Source: Kribbella amoyensis
GTDB lineage: Bacteria > Actinomycetota > Actinomycetes > Propionibacteriales > Kribbellaceae
Reading direction: 5' to 3'
NCBI RefSeq assembly: GCF_007828865.1
Contig: NZ_VIVK01000002.1
Span: forward strand, 1-64,000
DNA: 64,000 bases
Both the position numbers and the translations under genes were made by a program. The stretch's first letter is position 1, and the number at the start of each line of letters is the position of its first letter. Positions 41,610 to 50,779 of the stretch are shown piece after piece. The notes under the pieces are model-generated. The model saw only the letters and a list, made by a program, of their open reading frames with translations, searched no databases and was not told where the DNA came from.

Positions 41610-41691
41610 CGGTCACGCTGCGTGGTTTCTTCGCGCCGACGGACCGGTCGCCGCGATAGCCTGCCAGCCTGCGACTGGGGAGCGGAGGCCG

Positions 41692-44508
41692 ATGACTGGC
41701 GGGGAACGAACAGGTCCACGCGTCGTGATCCGCTTGCTGGGCGGTGTCTCCGTCCAGGTCGACGACCGGCCCGCTGAGCTTCGCGGCGACCGGTTGCGCT
41801 CCTTGCTCGCGCTGCTCGCGTTGGCGGCCGGCAGCAGTGTCAGCAAGTCCTCGCTGGTCGAGCGGATCTGGGGCGAGTCACCGCCGGCCGATGCGAGCCA
41901 CAGCCTGCACACCCTGATCAGCAGATTGCGCCGCGCGATCGGAGCCGACCTGATCAGCACGGCGCCCACCGGCTACACGCTGCTGGTCGTCCCCGACCAG
42001 GTGGACGTACTGCGCTTCGCCGGGCTGCAGCGCGTCGCGGCGCAGATGGGTGACCGTGAGACCGAGCTGACTCTGCTGACCGAGGCCCTGGAGTTGTGGA
42101 CGGGCCGGCCGTTCGAGGGACTCGCGCCCAGCTGGTTCGAGTCGGTCGCGCTGCCCCCACTCGTCGAGCAGTACCTGCTGGCCGTCGAACGCCGCCTCGA
42201 ACTCCGCGACGACCCCGACCGCCGAGGGACCGAGGACCCGAGCGGCCGCATCGGTGCGGACCTGGCCGAGCTCCGCGAACTCACCACGGCGTACCCCCTG
42301 CGCGAGTCTCTGTGGGTGCGCCTGCTCCGCCTGCTCGCCCGAAGCGGCCGTACTGCCGAGGCGCTGGAGCTGTACGAGAGTGTGCGGCAACGGATCGCGG
42401 AGGAACTCGGTGTCGATCCAGGTGCGGAGCTGCGCGCGGTCCATGCGGAGTTGCTCGCCGGGGAGACGCCCGTACCCGCTCCGTCGGTGAAGCCGCCGGT
42501 TGCGCCCAGTCAGCTGCCCGCCGACGTGCCCGGTTTCTGCGGACGCAAGCAGGCACTCGCGGAGCTCGACCGGATGACGGCCGCCCATGGACCGGAATCT
42601 GTGGTCACTCTTGTCCTGCACGGGCCGGGCGGTGTCGGCAAGACGAGTCTGGCCGTGCACTGGAGCCACCAGGCCGCCGCAGAGTTCCCGGACGGCACGC
42701 TCTTCGTGGATCTCGGCGGCTACGGTCCCGGCGAACCGGTCGAGCCGTCGGTCGCGCTGGGGTACCTGCTGCACGCCCTCGGCGTACCGGCGGGGCAGAT
42801 CCCGGCCGAGGTGGACGGACGGAGTGCTTTGTTCCGCTCCACGTTGGCGGGGCGGCGCATCCTGCTGGTGCTCGACAACGCGCGCAGTGCCGAGCAGGTC
42901 CGGCCGTTGCTGCCGGGCCGAGGCGCAGTCGTCCTGATCACCAGCCGCAGCCGCCTGCGGGGACTGGTTGCCCGGGAGGGAGCACGGCAACTTCCCGTGG
43001 ACCAGTTGTCCGAGGCGGACGCGCGGACCTTGCTGACCGACCGGATCGGCCCACCGGTGACCACGGAGGCGAAGCTGCTGGACCAGTTGGCGCACAGCTG
43101 CAACCACCTGCCGCTCGCCCTGGTGATCGCGGCCGAGCAGGTGGCGCATCGGTCCGGCTCGGCCCTCGCGGAGCTGGTGGAGGAACTGGACGAGTACCAG
43201 CTGGACGCGTTCGAGACCGACGAGGACGTGGCGACCGATCTACGTGCCGTCTTCTCCTGGTCGTACCGTGCGCTGGAGCCAGAGGCGGCGCGGCTGTTCC
43301 GGATCCTCAGCCTGTACCCCGAGCGCCGCTTCGGCCCGCCCGCGGTTGCCGCGCTGGCCGGCCTGGACGAGCGGACCGTGACCAAGCTGCTCCGGCGGCT
43401 CACCGATCTGCACCTCGTCGTGGAGTCCGGCCCGAACCGCTTCCAGTTGCACGACCTGCTCCGCGCGTACGCCGGGGAACGGTTCGGCGAGCTGGACGAT
43501 CCACGCGAAGCGGAGCGGGCCTGGGAGCGCCTGCTGGACTGGGCGATCCAGACGGTCCTCGCGGCGCGGCAAGTCCTCGGCGAACCGCGTCGGCTGGACT
43601 ATCTGGACGACCCGTTGCCGACGACGGTCCCGCTGCGCTTCGAGGACCAGGCGGCCGCGCGGGCGTGGTTCGACCTGGAGCTGCGCGGCCTGATGGCGAT
43701 GGTGGTCGGTGGCGCCGCCCGCGGTCTGTACGCGAGCGCGGGCCGCCTCGGTCTGCAGTTGTGGGTGCATCTGTCCCGCCTGGTCAGCCCGGACGAGTCG
43801 ATCTCGATCCAGCGCATCGCCGTCGACTGCGGCCGCCGGGTCGGCAACCGGAAGCTCGAGGCGCTCGCGTACAACCAACTCGGGACGAGCTACGGCGCCC
43901 GCGGCGACCTGGATCGGGCCGAGCCCGAGTTGCGCCGGGCGCTGGCGACGTTCGAGGCGATCGACAGCGAGGTCGGGATCGCGTTGGTCCGCGGGAATCT
44001 CGGTTATCTGCTGCAGTTGCGGGGCCAACTGGACGAGGCGATCGAGCAACAGCAGCTCGCGTTGCAGAGCACCCGCCGGATGGGTGACGACCACGCGTCC
44101 GCGGCGAAGCTGAACAACCTCGCGATGACCTACATCGAGGCCGGCCGGTACGCCGACGCCAAGCGGACCGCGCTCGAATGCGTCGACCTGAGCCGCGACC
44201 TCACCGACAAACGGTCCCTGTGCTACGTCAACGACACCCTCGGCCAGGCGTACGTCGGACTGGGCGAGGTCGCGGCGGCCGCCGACCGGTACGAGACCTC
44301 GGTCCGGCTGAACCTGGAGATCGGCAACATCGCGCCGGCGGCCGCCACCCTGCTCCGCCTCGGTCAGGCCAGGTTCGACGACGGGGACGACAGGGCCGCC
44401 GCCGGTGCGTGGCAACGGGCCCTGGACCTCATCGACGCCCACAACCTGAGCACGATGAGCTCGCTCCGGGACGAGATCGCCGGCCACCTCACCACGCTCA
44501 CCGGCTGA
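41692..44508 (+). CDS. AfsR/SARP-type regulator with BTAD, NB-ARC ATPase and TPR domains
   Basis: The protein has 938 residues. The N-terminal OmpR-like winged helix (residues about 10-95) and BTAD (about 100-250) form the SARP module. A STAND/NB-ARC ATPase follows with P-loop HGPGGVGKTSLAV near residue 312, Walker B RRILLVLDNA and ARC/WHD segments to about residue 590. Tetratricopeptide repeats fill residues about 690-935 (AYNQLGTSYGARGDLDRAEPEL). Such proteins switch on secondary-metabolite or developmental genes. No biosynthetic cluster is adjacent, so the target is unknown. A 24-bp tandem duplication covers the stop codon (44493-44533). Confidence 0.92.
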   Translation: MTGGERTGPRVVIRLLGGVSVQVDDRPAELRGDRLRSLLALLALAAGSSVSKSSLVERIWGESPPADASHSLHTLISRLRRAIGADLISTAPTGYTLLVVPDQVDVLRFAGLQRVAAQMGDRETELTLLTEALELWTGRPFEGLAPSWFESVALPPLVEQYLLAVERRLELRDDPDRRGTEDPSGRIGADLAELRELTTAYPLRESLWVRLLRLLARSGRTAEALELYESVRQRIAEELGVDPGAELRAVHAELLAGETPVPAPSVKPPVAPSQLPADVPGFCGRKQALAELDRMTAAHGPESVVTLVLHGPGGVGKTSLAVHWSHQAAAEFPDGTLFVDLGGYGPGEPVEPSVALGYLLHALGVPAGQIPAEVDGRSALFRSTLAGRRILLVLDNARSAEQVRPLLPGRGAVVLITSRSRLRGLVAREGARQLPVDQLSEADARTLLTDRIGPPVTTEAKLLDQLAHSCNHLPLALVIAAEQVAHRSGSALAELVEELDEYQLDAFETDEDVATDLRAVFSWSYRALEPEAARLFRILSLYPERRFGPPAVAALAGLDERTVTKLLRRLTDLHLVVESGPNRFQLHDLLRAYAGERFGELDDPREAERAWERLLDWAIQTVLAARQVLGEPRRLDYLDDPLPTTVPLRFEDQAAARAWFDLELRGLMAMVVGGAARGLYASAGRLGLQLWVHLSRLVSPDESISIQRIAVDCGRRVGNRKLEALAYNQLGTSYGARGDLDRAEPELRRALATFEAIDSEVGIALVRGNLGYLLQLRGQLDEAIEQQQLALQSTRRMGDDHASAAKLNNLAMTYIEAGRYADAKRTALECVDLSRDLTDKRSLCYVNDTLGQAYVGLGEVAAAADRYETSVRLNLEIGNIAPAAATLLRLGQARFDDGDDRAAAGAWQRALDLIDAHNLSTMSSLRDEIAGHLTTLTG

Positions 44509-44533
44509 CCACCGATCACGCTCACCGGCTGAC
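44493..44533 (+). repeat. 24-bp-period duplication spanning the SARP gene stop codon
   Basis: CACGCTCACCGGCTGAC occurs at 44493-44509 and again, identically, at 44517-44533. The copy repeats the last codons (TLTG-stop) just after the real stop. It looks like a recent tandem duplication and does not change the protein. Confidence 0.75.
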
Positions 44534-44538
44534 GGCCG

Positions 44539-44578
44539 CGGCCGGGTCGGCTGCGGGGCGGAGCGGCCGACCCGGCCG
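44539..44578. terminator. Bidirectional terminator hairpin between convergent genes
   Basis: GGCCGGGTCGGC (44540-44551) is the exact reverse complement of 44566-44577, and the flanking C-G pair extends the stem to 13 bp around a 14-nt loop. It sits between the ends of the plus-strand SARP gene (44508) and the minus-strand regulator (44584), where it can serve both. Confidence 0.75.
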
Positions 44579-44583
44579 GTGGG

Positions 44584-45594
44584 TCAGCCGCGGACGCGGT
44601 CCCGGGGAGTGCCGGAGCCGTGGCCGGACAACAGCCAGATGCCGAGCTGGGTGATCTCGTGCAGGACCGAGGCGCCGGCCCGGCGGGTCGTGATCAGCCC
44701 GGCCTCGCGCAGTACGGTCGCCTGGTGGCTGGCCGCGGCCGGCGAGATGTCGCACCGCCGGGCCAGCTCGGTCGTCGTACAACCGGTCACCGTCGCGTCC
44801 AACGCGGCCGCGCGGGTGGAGCCGAGCAGCGAGCCGAGTGCGTCGTTGGGTTTGCACCGCTCGACCGACGACTGCCGCAGGAACCCGGGCGCGTGGTGGA
44901 TCGGGTAGACGAGGATCGGCTTCAGGTCCGGGTCGCGCAGCTTCGTCGGTACCTGCCAGCAGAACGCGGACGGCTGCAGCTCGATCCCGCGCCCGTCCAG
45001 GTACAGATCGCGGTCGTGCATGTCGAGCACCTGCAGGACCGGTGCGTTCCAGCGGACCCGCGGGTGCAGCGTCGACAGCAACCGGTCCACGCCGTGCCGC
45101 GCGAGCGCCTCACCGCGGTACGCCTGGTCGGCCGACACGTGGGTGCCGATCGCCTTCCAGTACGGGACGATCGCGGCGTCGTGGTACGTCCGCATGGCCC
45201 GACCGAGTCTCCGGATCGAGGCGCCGTCTCCTTGGGCGAGCTGGCGGATCCACGGCGACGCGGGCCGGTACTTGCCGAGCAGGTCGAGCTGGCTGCGGAT
45301 CTGCTGCCGTGGCGTCGACAGGGTCAGCTCGAGCGAGGTCTCGAAGTCCGGCGCCGACGCGGCCGGGGTGAGGAAGTCGGGGGAGTAGCCGCGAGGTGGG
45401 GTCAGCTCGAGCAGTAACCGCATCTGGTCGGGGGCGACCTTCGTCCGGACGTGCCGCCGCCAGTCCTCGAAGACCAGCCGGCCGTCGGTGTGCTGGAGCA
45501 TGTGCAGGCTGAGCAGGATCTCCCAGGCCGGCGCGGGCCGGGTCGAGATCGTGGTGCGCGCGAGGTCGCGCGGCGTGAAGTGGATCCGAAGCAC
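44584..45594 (-). CDS. ArsR-type transcriptional regulator with DUF5937-like N-terminal domain (copy 1)
   Basis: The protein has 336 residues. The N-terminal domain (LRIHFTPRDLARTTI, then SLHMLQ and GYSPDFLTP) resembles the DUF5937 region common in streptomycetes. The last 90 residues form an ArsR-like winged helix (TTTELARRCDISPAAASHQATVLREAGLITTRRAGASVLHEIT). No metal-binding cysteine pair of classical ArsR is seen. The GTG at 45594 is supported by GGGAGGG 5 nt upstream. A clear paralogue lies at 47592-48626. The target is unknown. Confidence 0.85.
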   Translation of the reverse strand: MLRIHFTPRDLARTTISTRPAPAWEILLSLHMLQHTDGRLVFEDWRRHVRTKVAPDQMRLLLELTPPRGYSPDFLTPAASAPDFETSLELTLSTPRQQIRSQLDLLGKYRPASPWIRQLAQGDGASIRRLGRAMRTYHDAAIVPYWKAIGTHVSADQAYRGEALARHGVDRLLSTLHPRVRWNAPVLQVLDMHDRDLYLDGRGIELQPSAFCWQVPTKLRDPDLKPILVYPIHHAPGFLRQSSVERCKPNDALGSLLGSTRAAALDATVTGCTTTELARRCDISPAAASHQATVLREAGLITTRRAGASVLHEITQLGIWLLSGHGSGTPRDRVRG

Positions 45595-45813
45595 GACACC
45601 CTCCCGGTGACCCGATCGGCACACGGCGTCCCGGACGCCGTGGTCGCGGATAGTGGCGGTCCGCTGACCTAGTGCGATGGCCGCATTAAACCGTGTGGTT
45701 TCCGGCTCGCACAACCCTTTGCCCCCCGGTCGAATCCGGGACTGACGGCCATGGCATCAGGTTGCCAACTCACCAAAACGGGTGAGAGGTGGAAAAGATA
45801 TGACGGGAAGGTG
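45595..45813. other. Intergenic region, 219 nt
   Basis: This lies upstream of the regulator at 44584-45594 and downstream of corA, both on the minus strand. It is somewhat AT-richer than its surroundings around 45740-45810 and probably carries the regulator's promoter. I find no gene, no strong hairpin and no repeat in it. Confidence 0.6.
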
Positions 45814-46899
45814 TCAGAGCCAGCGATTACGCTTGAACAGCCGGTAGAGCAGCGTGCAGACGCCCAGCATCACCAGCAGCACCACGAAGTACCCGTACCT
45901 CGTCCGGGTCTCCGGCATGTTGTCGAAGTTCATCCCGTAGATGCCGGCGATCAGCGTCGGCGCGGCCAGGATCGCCACCCAGGCGGAGATCCGGCGCATG
46001 TCCTCGTTCTCCGACACCTGCACCTGGGCCAGCCCGGCCTGCAGGATCGAGCTGAGCAGCTCGTCGAACGAGACCACCTGCTCCTTGACCCGGATCAGGT
46101 GGTCGTCGACGTCGCGGAAGTAGTTCCGGGTCTCGTCGGCGATGAGCGGATGCCGGACCGTGGACAGCGCGCGCATCGGCCCGGTCAGCGGGGCCACCGC
46201 CCGTTTCAGTTCGAGCACCTCGCGCTTCAGCTGGTACACCCGGTCGATCGAGCGCCAGCCGCGTGGGGTGAAGATCTCGGTCTCGATCAGGTCGATGTCG
46301 GCCTGGACCGCGGTCGCCACGTCCAGGTAGGTGTCGACCACGTGGTCGGCGATCGCATGCAGGACGCCACCCGGGCCGGCCGCCAGCCGATCGGGCTGCT
46401 GCTCCAGGCGTTGCCGCAGGCCGGCCAGCTCGCCGTGGTCCCCGTGCCGCACGGTGATCACGAACCCGGGCCCGCAGAACACCATCACCTCACCCGACTC
46501 GACCACCTCGCTGGTCGCCGTCAGGTCCCCGTGCGGTACGTAGCGCACCGTCTTGAGCACGGAGAAGAGGACGTCGTCGTACCGCTCCAGCTTCGGTCGT
46601 TGGTGGGCCTCGGTGGCGTCCTCGAGCGCGAGCGGGTGCAGGCCGAACTCCTGCCCGATCACGGTGAGCTGGTGTTCGTCGGGCTGGAACAACCCGATCC
46701 AGACGAACCCCTCACCGCGGCGGGCTCGTTGCAACGCGTCCACGTACGAGTCCGTGCGGGCGTCGCGCTTGCCGTCGCGGTAGTACGCCCAGTCGACCAG
46801 GGCACCGTCCAGCTTGCCGCTGCCCACCAGGTCGAGGGGTGGGGGACCGTTGCCGGACCGACGCGCGAACACCCGTCCTACCCGGCGTGTCGCGCCCAT
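45814..46899 (-). CDS. corA: CorA-family Mg2+/Co2+ channel
   Basis: The protein has 361 residues. A large cytoplasmic domain (FVWIGLFQPDEHQL, ALEDATEAHQRPKLERYDDVLF) precedes long helices and two C-terminal membrane segments, with the selectivity motif YGMNF between them and a basic end (RLFKRNRWL). It mediates divalent-cation uptake across the plasma membrane as a pentamer. I chose ATG 46899 because GGAGGT (46910-46905) lies 5 nt upstream; longer in-frame starts lack a site. A YflT-type stress protein gene starts divergently 107 nt away. Confidence 0.93.
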   Translation of the reverse strand: MGATRRVGRVFARRSGNGPPPLDLVGSGKLDGALVDWAYYRDGKRDARTDSYVDALQRARRGEGFVWIGLFQPDEHQLTVIGQEFGLHPLALEDATEAHQRPKLERYDDVLFSVLKTVRYVPHGDLTATSEVVESGEVMVFCGPGFVITVRHGDHGELAGLRQRLEQQPDRLAAGPGGVLHAIADHVVDTYLDVATAVQADIDLIETEIFTPRGWRSIDRVYQLKREVLELKRAVAPLTGPMRALSTVRHPLIADETRNYFRDVDDHLIRVKEQVVSFDELLSSILQAGLAQVQVSENEDMRRISAWVAILAAPTLIAGIYGMNFDNMPETRTRYGYFVVLLVMLGVCTLLYRLFKRNRWL

Positions 46900-47006
46900 G
46901 TCCCACCTCCGCCCGGCCATCGACGCGAGGCTATCAATGTGCCGTCGCTCCGGTGTTACCACGCGTCGGCAATGATGGAACCAGGCAAGAGCGGAGAGGA
47001 ACGACG

Positions 47007-47522
47007 ATGACCACCCAGGGCATGCCCTCGATGGACCCCCGGCCGACGGGCGTGACGATCGGCACGTACGACACCTACGCGGAGGCGCAGCGAGCGGTCG
47101 ACTACCTCTCGGACGAGAAGTTCCCGGTCGAGCACACCACCATCGTCGGCAACAACCTGCGTCAGGTGGAGAAGATCACCGGCCGGCTGACCTGGAGCCG
47201 CGCCCTCACCGCCGGACTGGCCAGCGGGGCCTGGTTCGGGCTGTTCGTGGGCGTCCTGCTCGGGCTGTTCACCAGCGACGGCGGCTGGCTGGCCGCGTTG
47301 CTCACCGGCGTGGTGCTCGGCGCGGTCTTCGGGATCGCGTTCGGCGCGATCGGGTACGCCCAGATGGGCGGCCGCCGCGACTTCACCTCGCGCACCGCGG
47401 TGGTGGCGACGACGTACGACGTGCTGTGCGACCTGAAGTTCGCCGAGGAGGCCCGTAACCACCTGGCCAAGCTGGCGCTCAAGGGCGAGGTGGCTCCCCG
47501 CCTCCCCGAGCAGTCCAGCTGA
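47007..47522 (+). CDS. YflT/general-stress-protein-17M-like membrane protein
   Basis: The protein has 171 residues. The N-terminal YflT-type domain (IGTYDTYAEAQRAVDYLSDEKFPVEHTTIVG) is followed by two Gly-rich membrane segments (ALTAGLASGAWFGLFVGVLL and LLTGVVLGAVFGIAFGAIG) and a tail with VVATTYDVLCD. Related proteins are heat or sigma-B induced in Bacillus; the function is unclear. The ATG at 47007 has GGAGAGGA upstream. The divergent neighbour is corA, so a link between stress and Mg2+ is possible. Confidence 0.8.
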   Translation: MTTQGMPSMDPRPTGVTIGTYDTYAEAQRAVDYLSDEKFPVEHTTIVGNNLRQVEKITGRLTWSRALTAGLASGAWFGLFVGVLLGLFTSDGGWLAALLTGVVLGAVFGIAFGAIGYAQMGGRRDFTSRTAVVATTYDVLCDLKFAEEARNHLAKLALKGEVAPRLPEQSS

Positions 47523-47591
47523 TATAGGTCACCACCCGACGACCAGGGGACCGGACCCGCTGAGGACGGCGGGTGCGGTGCCCTGATCTCT

Positions 47592-48626
47592 TCAAGGACC
47601 GTGGTCCGGGAGTTCCGGCGAGCCGGACTCACTTGCCGACGGACCGCGTCCTTCCAGTAGTGCCAGCCCCAGTGGTGTCGCCAGGTGCAGGACCGACTTG
47701 CCCTGCCGCTGGGACTCGATCAGCCCGGCACCCCGCAGTACGGCGGTCTGGTGGCTCGCCGTGGCGAGGGTGATGTCGCAGGCGTTGGCCAGTTCGGTCG
47801 TGGTGCAGCCCTTCACCGTCAGGGCCAGGACGGCGGCCCTGGTCCGGCCGAGCAGGGCACCGAGTCGCTGCTGGGTGTCCTCGATCACCTGGTCACCGCG
47901 GACGAGTCCGCCGGCCGTGGTGATCGGGAAGACCAGGACCGGCGACAGGTCGTGGTTCTCCAGCTTGGTCGGCTGCCGCCAGCAGAAGTACGACGGCTGC
48001 AGCCGCAGGCCGCGTCCGTCCAGGTGCAGATCCTGGTCGGCGAAGGGCTCGATCTCCAGGACCTGATCCCGCCATCGTGCGCGCGGGTGAATCCCTGCGA
48101 GCACGGACCCCACCCCGCCCGTCGCGAGCTGCGTGGCCCGTTCCCGGTGGTCCGCCCGGACCGCGGCCGACAGTGACGCCCAGTACGGTGCGAGCGCGCC
48201 CTGGTGGTATGCGCGAGCGACGTGCCCGAGCCGGTTCAGCGGCTCCGCACCGCCCTCCGCGAGATGGCGGACCCACCCAGCGGCCGCAGGACGCGCGGCC
48301 AGCTTGGACAAGTCGTGCTGGATCCGCTTCCGCGGGGTCGACAGCATGAGGTTGAGCGACGTACCGAAGTCGCCCGTCCCGATCGGCTCCTCCGACGGCG
48401 TCAGGAAGTCTGGGGAGTACCCGACGGGCGGGGCGAGCGCGGCCAGCGGCGCCACCAGGTCGCGGGGCAGCCGCCGGCGGATCCGCTGCCGCCAGGTGCC
48501 GAACGGTACCGGCCCGTCGTTGACCTGCAGCATGTGCAGGCTGAGCAGCAGCTCCCACAACGGGTCCGGCTCGGCCGCGAGCGTGGTCCGGGCGAGATCC
48601 TCGGCAGTGAAGTGGATGCGGAGCAT
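47592..48626 (-). CDS. ArsR-type transcriptional regulator with DUF5937-like N-terminal domain (copy 2)
   Basis: The protein has 344 residues and is a paralogue of the protein at 44584-45594 along its whole length: LRIHFTAEDLARTTL, GYSPDFLTPSEE, LDGRGLRLQPSYFCWRQPTKL and the winged helix CTTTELANACDITLATASHQ. The ATG at 48626 is supported by GGGAAGGA upstream. The two copies flank the corA/YflT pair on the same strand. Divergence is substantial, so the duplication is old or the copies were recruited separately. The target is unknown. Confidence 0.85.
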   Translation of the reverse strand: MLRIHFTAEDLARTTLAAEPDPLWELLLSLHMLQVNDGPVPFGTWRQRIRRRLPRDLVAPLAALAPPVGYSPDFLTPSEEPIGTGDFGTSLNLMLSTPRKRIQHDLSKLAARPAAAGWVRHLAEGGAEPLNRLGHVARAYHQGALAPYWASLSAAVRADHRERATQLATGGVGSVLAGIHPRARWRDQVLEIEPFADQDLHLDGRGLRLQPSYFCWRQPTKLENHDLSPVLVFPITTAGGLVRGDQVIEDTQQRLGALLGRTRAAVLALTVKGCTTTELANACDITLATASHQTAVLRGAGLIESQRQGKSVLHLATPLGLALLEGRGPSASESGSPELPDHGP

Positions 48627-48837
48627 GCCGTCCTTCCCTGGTACCTGTCCTGGCGTGGGGCACGTCACGTCGACGGCCCCCGCCGAACACAGATGCCTGC
48701 CGGCGCCTGGAGGGTTGCATCACAGCCGAACCGATTTCCGCCGCGGCGGGCTCGTCCTGAGAGGAAGGCCACGCGGCGAGGGACTGCCGCTGGTGGCGCG
48801 GTTCGGGTCACCATGGGCCCAGACGGAAGGAGCCCGG

Positions 48838-49353
48838 ATGCAGTTCGGCCGCAGTTACGAGGAATTCGAGATCGGTGCCGTGTACAAGCACTGGCCCGGC
48901 AAGACGGTCACCGAGTCCGACGACCACCTGTTCTGCCTGCTCACGATGAACCACCACCCGCTGCACCTGGACGCCCACTACGCCGAGCAGACCACCCAGT
49001 TCGGCAAGAACGTTGTGGTTGGCAACTATATCTACTCGATCCTGCTCGGGATGTCGGTGCCGGACGTCAGCGGCAAGGCGATCGCGAACCTGGAGATCGA
49101 GTCGCTGCGCCACGTCGCGCCGACCTTCCACGGCGACACCGTGTACGGCGAGACGACGGTGCTGGACAAGTGGGAGTCGAAGTCGAAGGACGACCGCGGC
49201 GTGGTCTACGTCGAGACCAAGGGCTACAAGCAGGACGGCACCGTGGTCTGCGTGTTCCGGCGCAAGGTGATGGTGCCGAAGAACTCGTACCTCGAGCAGC
49301 GCGGCGGCGAGCAGCCCGGCCGGCCGGTGATGGCCGAGCCGCCCGCCGACTGA
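48838..49353 (+). CDS. MaoC-family hydratase (mesaconyl-CoA hydratase-like)
   Basis: The protein has 171 residues and a single hot-dog fold. The active-site region is MNHHPLHLDAHYAEQTTQFG (the D/N-x-x-P-x-H-x-D pattern), followed by VVVGNYIYSILLGMS and LRHVAPTFHGDTVYGETTVLDKWESK. This subgroup is encoded beside citE-like and acyl-CoA dehydrogenase genes in Streptomyces ethylmalonyl-CoA loci, where hydration of mesaconyl-CoA is the assigned role. Here those partner types lie 7 and 12 kb upstream on the same strand. The ATG has GAAGGAG upstream. Confidence 0.87.
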   Translation: MQFGRSYEEFEIGAVYKHWPGKTVTESDDHLFCLLTMNHHPLHLDAHYAEQTTQFGKNVVVGNYIYSILLGMSVPDVSGKAIANLEIESLRHVAPTFHGDTVYGETTVLDKWESKSKDDRGVVYVETKGYKQDGTVVCVFRRKVMVPKNSYLEQRGGEQPGRPVMAEPPAD

Positions 49354-49382
49354 GGGTCAGGACAGACTGCGCCCGCTGAGCC

Positions 49383-50669
49383 TCAAGAGAGGAAGAGCTC
49401 GATCACCGGAACCGCGACGGCAGGCCGCTGGATCGGGAGCTTCAGGGTCAGCGTGTCCGCCGCCAGGCCGCCCATCGTGGTGTTCTGCGCCGCCTGATGC
49501 GGATCGTTGACGATCTGCTGGATCTCGGACGCGTCGTTCAGCAGCTGTGCGTACTTCACCTTGCCGGCCAGCCCGGGCAGGTGCACATGCTGCATCGGCC
49601 AGGAGAACAGGTGCAGGTAGAGCCGGTCACCGCGCTGTGTGTACCGGCAGTCGGCCGGCGCGGTGAACTCGCTCGGCCCCGCACCGCGGACGGACCGCTC
49701 GTGCAGCCGGAACCACTCGCCGATCCCGGCCAGCGTGTCCAGCGCCCGCGGGTCGAACTCGCCCCGGCCGGTCGGTCCGACGTTGAGCAGCAGGTTGCCG
49801 TCCTTGGAGACCGAGTCGACCAGCATCCGCACGAGCAGGTCGGGTGACTTCCAGTCCAGGTTGTCGCGGTCGTACCCCCAGCTGCCGTTCAGGGTCTGGC
49901 AGGCCTCCCAGAGCACCCGCTCGCCGTCCCGCGTCATCGGCCCGCTCGGCTGGTACTGCTCGGGCGTGACGAAGTCGCCGGGCAGGTCGAGCCGGTCGTT
50001 GATCAGGATGCCCGGCTGGAGTTCGCGGACCATCGCCATCAGTTCCTCGGACCGCCAGTCGTCCCGGCCCTTGCCGGCCGGGCTGCCGTCCTCGAACGTC
50101 CGGCCGGGGTAGGAGAAGTCGAACCACATGATGTCGATCGGCCCGTACCGGGTGAGCAGCTCGCGGGTCTGCGCGTGCAGGTAGTCGGCGTACACCTGGA
50201 CGTCCCGGCCGGCCGCCTTGGCCCGGGCCTCCAGGTCGTCGCGCTGCGGGTGTACCGCGTCGATCGGGAACTCGGGGTGGTGCCAGTCGATCAGCGAGTG
50301 GTAAAACCCGACCCCGAGTCCCTCCGCCCGGCAGGCCTCGACGAACGGCCCGACCAGGTCCTGGCCCCACGGCGTCTGCGCCACGGTGTAGTCCGACACG
50401 GCCGAGTCCCACAGGCAGAAGCCCTCGTGGTGCTTGGTGGTCAGCACCGCGTACCGCATGCCGGCCTGGCGGGCCGCGCGGGCCCACTGCACCGGGTCGT
50501 AGAGGTCGGGCTCGAAGTGCTCGAAGTACGGCTGGTAGTCCTCGTCGGTGAGGCGCTCGCGGTTCTTCACCCACTCGTGCCGGGCGGGCAGCGAGTACAG
50601 GCCCCAGTGGACGAACAGGCCGAACCGCCAGTCGCGGAACCGTGCTTCGGACGACGGGGCGTCGGTCAT
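49383..50669 (-). CDS. Alpha-L-fucosidase, GH29 family
   Basis: The protein has 428 residues. GH29 hallmarks are RFGLFVHWGLYSLPARHEW, VLTTKHHEGFCLWDS, GFYHSLIDWHHPEF, DIMWFDFSYPG (with the nucleophile Asp) and GNLLLNVGPTGRGEFD. No signal peptide is present, so it should be cytoplasmic and act on imported fucosides. The ATG has GAGGAG upstream. It is the downstream end of the minus-strand sugar block but is separated from the UspA gene by 110 nt. Confidence 0.93.
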   Translation of the reverse strand: MTDAPSSEARFRDWRFGLFVHWGLYSLPARHEWVKNRERLTDEDYQPYFEHFEPDLYDPVQWARAARQAGMRYAVLTTKHHEGFCLWDSAVSDYTVAQTPWGQDLVGPFVEACRAEGLGVGFYHSLIDWHHPEFPIDAVHPQRDDLEARAKAAGRDVQVYADYLHAQTRELLTRYGPIDIMWFDFSYPGRTFEDGSPAGKGRDDWRSEELMAMVRELQPGILINDRLDLPGDFVTPEQYQPSGPMTRDGERVLWEACQTLNGSWGYDRDNLDWKSPDLLVRMLVDSVSKDGNLLLNVGPTGRGEFDPRALDTLAGIGEWFRLHERSVRGAGPSEFTAPADCRYTQRGDRLYLHLFSWPMQHVHLPGLAGKVKYAQLLNDASEIQQIVNDPHQAAQNTTMGGLAADTLTLKLPIQRPAVAVPVIELFLS

Positions 50670-50779
50670 GTGGCAACACTCCTCGAAGAGAGACTGGTCA
50701 TCCGATCTTTATGAGCACCGGATGGCCGAGTCAAGGGTGAGGTGTGTCGCAGACGGCGAGAAGGTCGGATGTCTGTGGG

